The notes under the pieces were generated by a model, which did not search any database, was not told the origin of the DNA, and saw nothing but the letters and a program-made list of their open reading frames with translations. Source: Spirochaetales bacterium (lineage in GTDB: Bacteria > Spirochaetota > Spirochaetia > Treponematales > Rectinemataceae). From it: 7,841 nt of DNA. Of the stretch, positions 6,867 to 7,841 are shown one piece after another (position 1 is the first letter of the stretch; each line of letters opens with the position of its first letter). The stretch covers positions 59,896 through 67,736 of the forward strand of contig JADLKI010000003.1 in the NCBI GenBank assembly GCA_015657395.1, given 5' to 3'. Position numbers and translations under genes: made by a program.

Positions 6867-6997
6867 TGAGGCTCTTTCAAAAGTCGGACGAGTTTTGAAA
6901 GAGCAACCTTTTATTGCGGCATTTGCGTACGGTTTCAACGAAACCGGAGCAAATGCAAAGCCAATTTCAAAAGTAACCGACTTTTGAAATTGGCTCA
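6867..6997. repeat. 131-bp structured block with imperfect 21-bp terminal inverted repeats and three stem-loops
   Basis: The ends are inverted repeats: TGAG, four bases, TTTCAAAAGTCGG (6867-6887) against CCGACTTTTGAAA, four bases, CTCA (6977-6997), matching at 17 of 21 positions. Inside are three local stem-loops. SL1 (6871-6904) has a 12-bp stem. SL2 (6919-6956) has an 8-bp outer stem GCATTTGC/GCAAATGC and a 7-bp inner stem CGGTTTC/GAAACCG. SL3 (6959-6995) has a 16-bp stem and a 5-nt loop. SL1 and SL3 share the TTTCAAAA core but differ at their bases (GCTC against GCCAA), each keeping perfect self-pairing. No T-run follows any stem, so these are not ordinary terminators. A small non-autonomous mobile repeat or a structured RNA are the two readings. 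No clear target-site duplication is visible. Confidence 0.7.
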
Positions 6998-7003
6998 ACT
7001 AAT

Positions 7004-7059
7004 GAAAAATATCATAAATTAATATTTTTATTGACTTATCCGTCATAGAGATTCATAAT
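7004..7059 (+). promoter_or_regulatory. Sigma70-type promoter for the ATPase gene
   Basis: The -35 hexamer TTGACT (7031-7036) and the -10 hexamer CATAAT (7054-7059) each match consensus at five of six positions and are exactly 17 bp apart. An almost pure A/T tract at 7004-7030 just upstream resembles an UP element. Transcription would start near 7066, leaving a leader of about 15 bases before ATG 7081. This is the best promoter match I found in the window. Confidence 0.72.
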
Positions 7060-7080
7060 AGGCATTAGGTAACAATATAT

Positions 7081-7841
7081 ATGCAACGAACTCTGATGTT
7101 GAAATTGGCAGAATGGAGAGAACGCCCCTCCCATATGCCGCTTCTGCTCTACGGCGCCAGGCAAGTGGGGAAGACCTATCTTCTTCAGGAATTTGGGCAG
7201 CAATACTTCAGGGATACCATCTACATAAACTTCGAGACCGACGCCGCTCTGGCTTCTGAATTCTCTCGTGATATCGACCCCTCCCGTCTACTCAATACGC
7301 TTGAAGTCTTTTTCAACAAGAAGATCGATCCGGATTCGACACTGATCATTCTGGATGAGATTCAGGCCTGCGAACGGGCTCTGACAAGCCTCAAGTATTT
7401 CAGCGAGAGAGTTCCTCAGTATCATATTGTCGCGGCGGGAAGCCTGCTGGGCGTCACCGTCAACCGGAATCAACACTCTTTTCCTGTTGGCAAAGTGGAA
7501 ATGCTCACACTTTACCCTCTGGATTTTGAGGAGTTCCTTCTCGCCTTGGGACAGGAAGCGCTCATTTCAGCGATCAGGGAAGCCTACGCGACGGATTCGC
7601 CACTTCCTGAAGCGCTTCATACAAAGGCGCTCGAGCTTTACAAAACGTATCTCGTGGTGGGGGGCATGCCCGGCGCCGTTTGGGCATATCTGAAGGAACG
7701 TCACATGCTCGACGCAGTATCCATACAGAATCTCATTCTCTCCAGCTATGTCGCGGACATGTCGAAATACGCCTCCCCGGCGGAAACCACAAGAATCATG
7801 GCATGTTTTGACAGCATTCCCACCCAACTGGCGAAGGAAAA
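7081..7841 (+). CDS. AAA-type ATPase of the DUF4143 group (partial, 3' end off window)
   Basis: The first 253 residues of a P-loop ATPase. Walker A is GARQVGKT (25-32), Walker B is TLIILDEIQ (87-95), and a sensor-like segment IVAAGSLLGV follows (116-125). VGKVEMLTLYPLDFEEFLLA (155 onward) and LVVGGMPGAV are typical of the AAA_14/DUF4143 proteins, which usually run to about 380-450 residues and end in a DUF4143 domain that is only beginning at the edge here. The cellular role of this family is poorly defined. Members are common as isolated genes with patchy distribution. The start is ATG 7081, since TAG lies in frame at 7066-7068. The ribosome-binding site is weak (AGGT about ten bases upstream). 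It is divergent from the sugar cluster, has its own promoter, and probably has no functional link to it. Confidence 0.9.
   Translation, partial: MQRTLMLKLAEWRERPSHMPLLLYGARQVGKTYLLQEFGQQYFRDTIYINFETDAALASEFSRDIDPSRLLNTLEVFFNKKIDPDSTLIILDEIQACERALTSLKYFSERVPQYHIVAAGSLLGVTVNRNQHSFPVGKVEMLTLYPLDFEEFLLALGQEALISAIREAYATDSPLPEALHTKALELYKTYLVVGGMPGAVWAYLKERHMLDAVSIQNLILSSYVADMSKYASPAETTRIMACFDSIPTQLAKE

Noticed and set aside
6871..6904. SL1 as an intrinsic terminator
   Set aside because: No T-run follows on either strand and no gene ends nearby: the flanking genes diverge from this region.
1..7841. CRISPR arrays, tRNA or rRNA genes, insertion-sequence transposases
   Set aside because: I saw no regularly spaced direct repeats, no tRNA-like clover-leaf or rRNA signature stretches, and no transposase motifs in any frame.

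Overview
The window is bacterial chromosomal DNA of moderately high but uneven GC. Five genes lie on the minus strand (about 6221 down to the left edge) and one on the plus strand (7081 to the right edge). The two-helix ElyC/YdcF-type envelope protein and the nucleotide-sugar genes suggest a bacterium that makes a uronic-acid or amino-sugar surface glycan. Nothing here fixes the taxon: no rRNA, tRNA or other marker gene is present.

Layout, in transcription order on the minus strand. An ElyC-like DUF218 membrane protein (6221-5469, TTG start) is followed by 177 bp of AT-rich spacer. Then comes a tightly packed four-gene cluster: UDP-glucose 6-dehydrogenase (5291-3969), UDP-glucuronate 4-epimerase (3965-2910), a GHMP kinase with the motif pattern of plant-type galacturonokinase (2893-1694), and a long frame from 1689 that runs off the left edge. 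That last frame encodes a sugar-1-phosphate nucleotidyltransferase fused, with no intervening stop, to a DegT/DnrJ/EryC1/StrS-type PLP aminotransferase. Gaps inside the cluster are 3, 16 and 4 bp, so it is almost certainly one operon.

How the genes may work together. The dehydrogenase and epimerase make UDP-glucuronate and then UDP-galacturonate. The kinase would make galacturonate-1-phosphate (or a related sugar-1-phosphate), and the nucleotidyltransferase half of the fusion could activate it, giving a salvage branch beside the de novo branch. The aminotransferase half implies that a keto sugar (probably NDP-linked) is aminated, but no dehydratase or oxidase making such a ketone is visible, so the final product is unknown. 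GC falls from about 70% in parts of the dehydrogenase gene to about 42-45% in parts of the aminotransferase half, which suggests the cluster has mixed origins.

The right part (6222-7080) has no confident gene. It holds possible decayed or repetitive DNA (about 6343-6719), a perfect 10-bp hairpin (6732-6756), and a highly structured 131-bp block (6867-6997). That block contains three stem-loops whose outer two can also pair with each other. A good sigma70-type promoter (TTGACT, 17 bp, CATAAT) then precedes a plus-strand AAA-type ATPase of the DUF4143 group, cut by the right edge.

The points most worth following are the nucleotidyltransferase-aminotransferase fusion with an internal ribosome-binding site at its junction, the plant-like galacturonokinase in a bacterial UDP-uronate operon, and the 131-bp mutually exclusive hairpin block.
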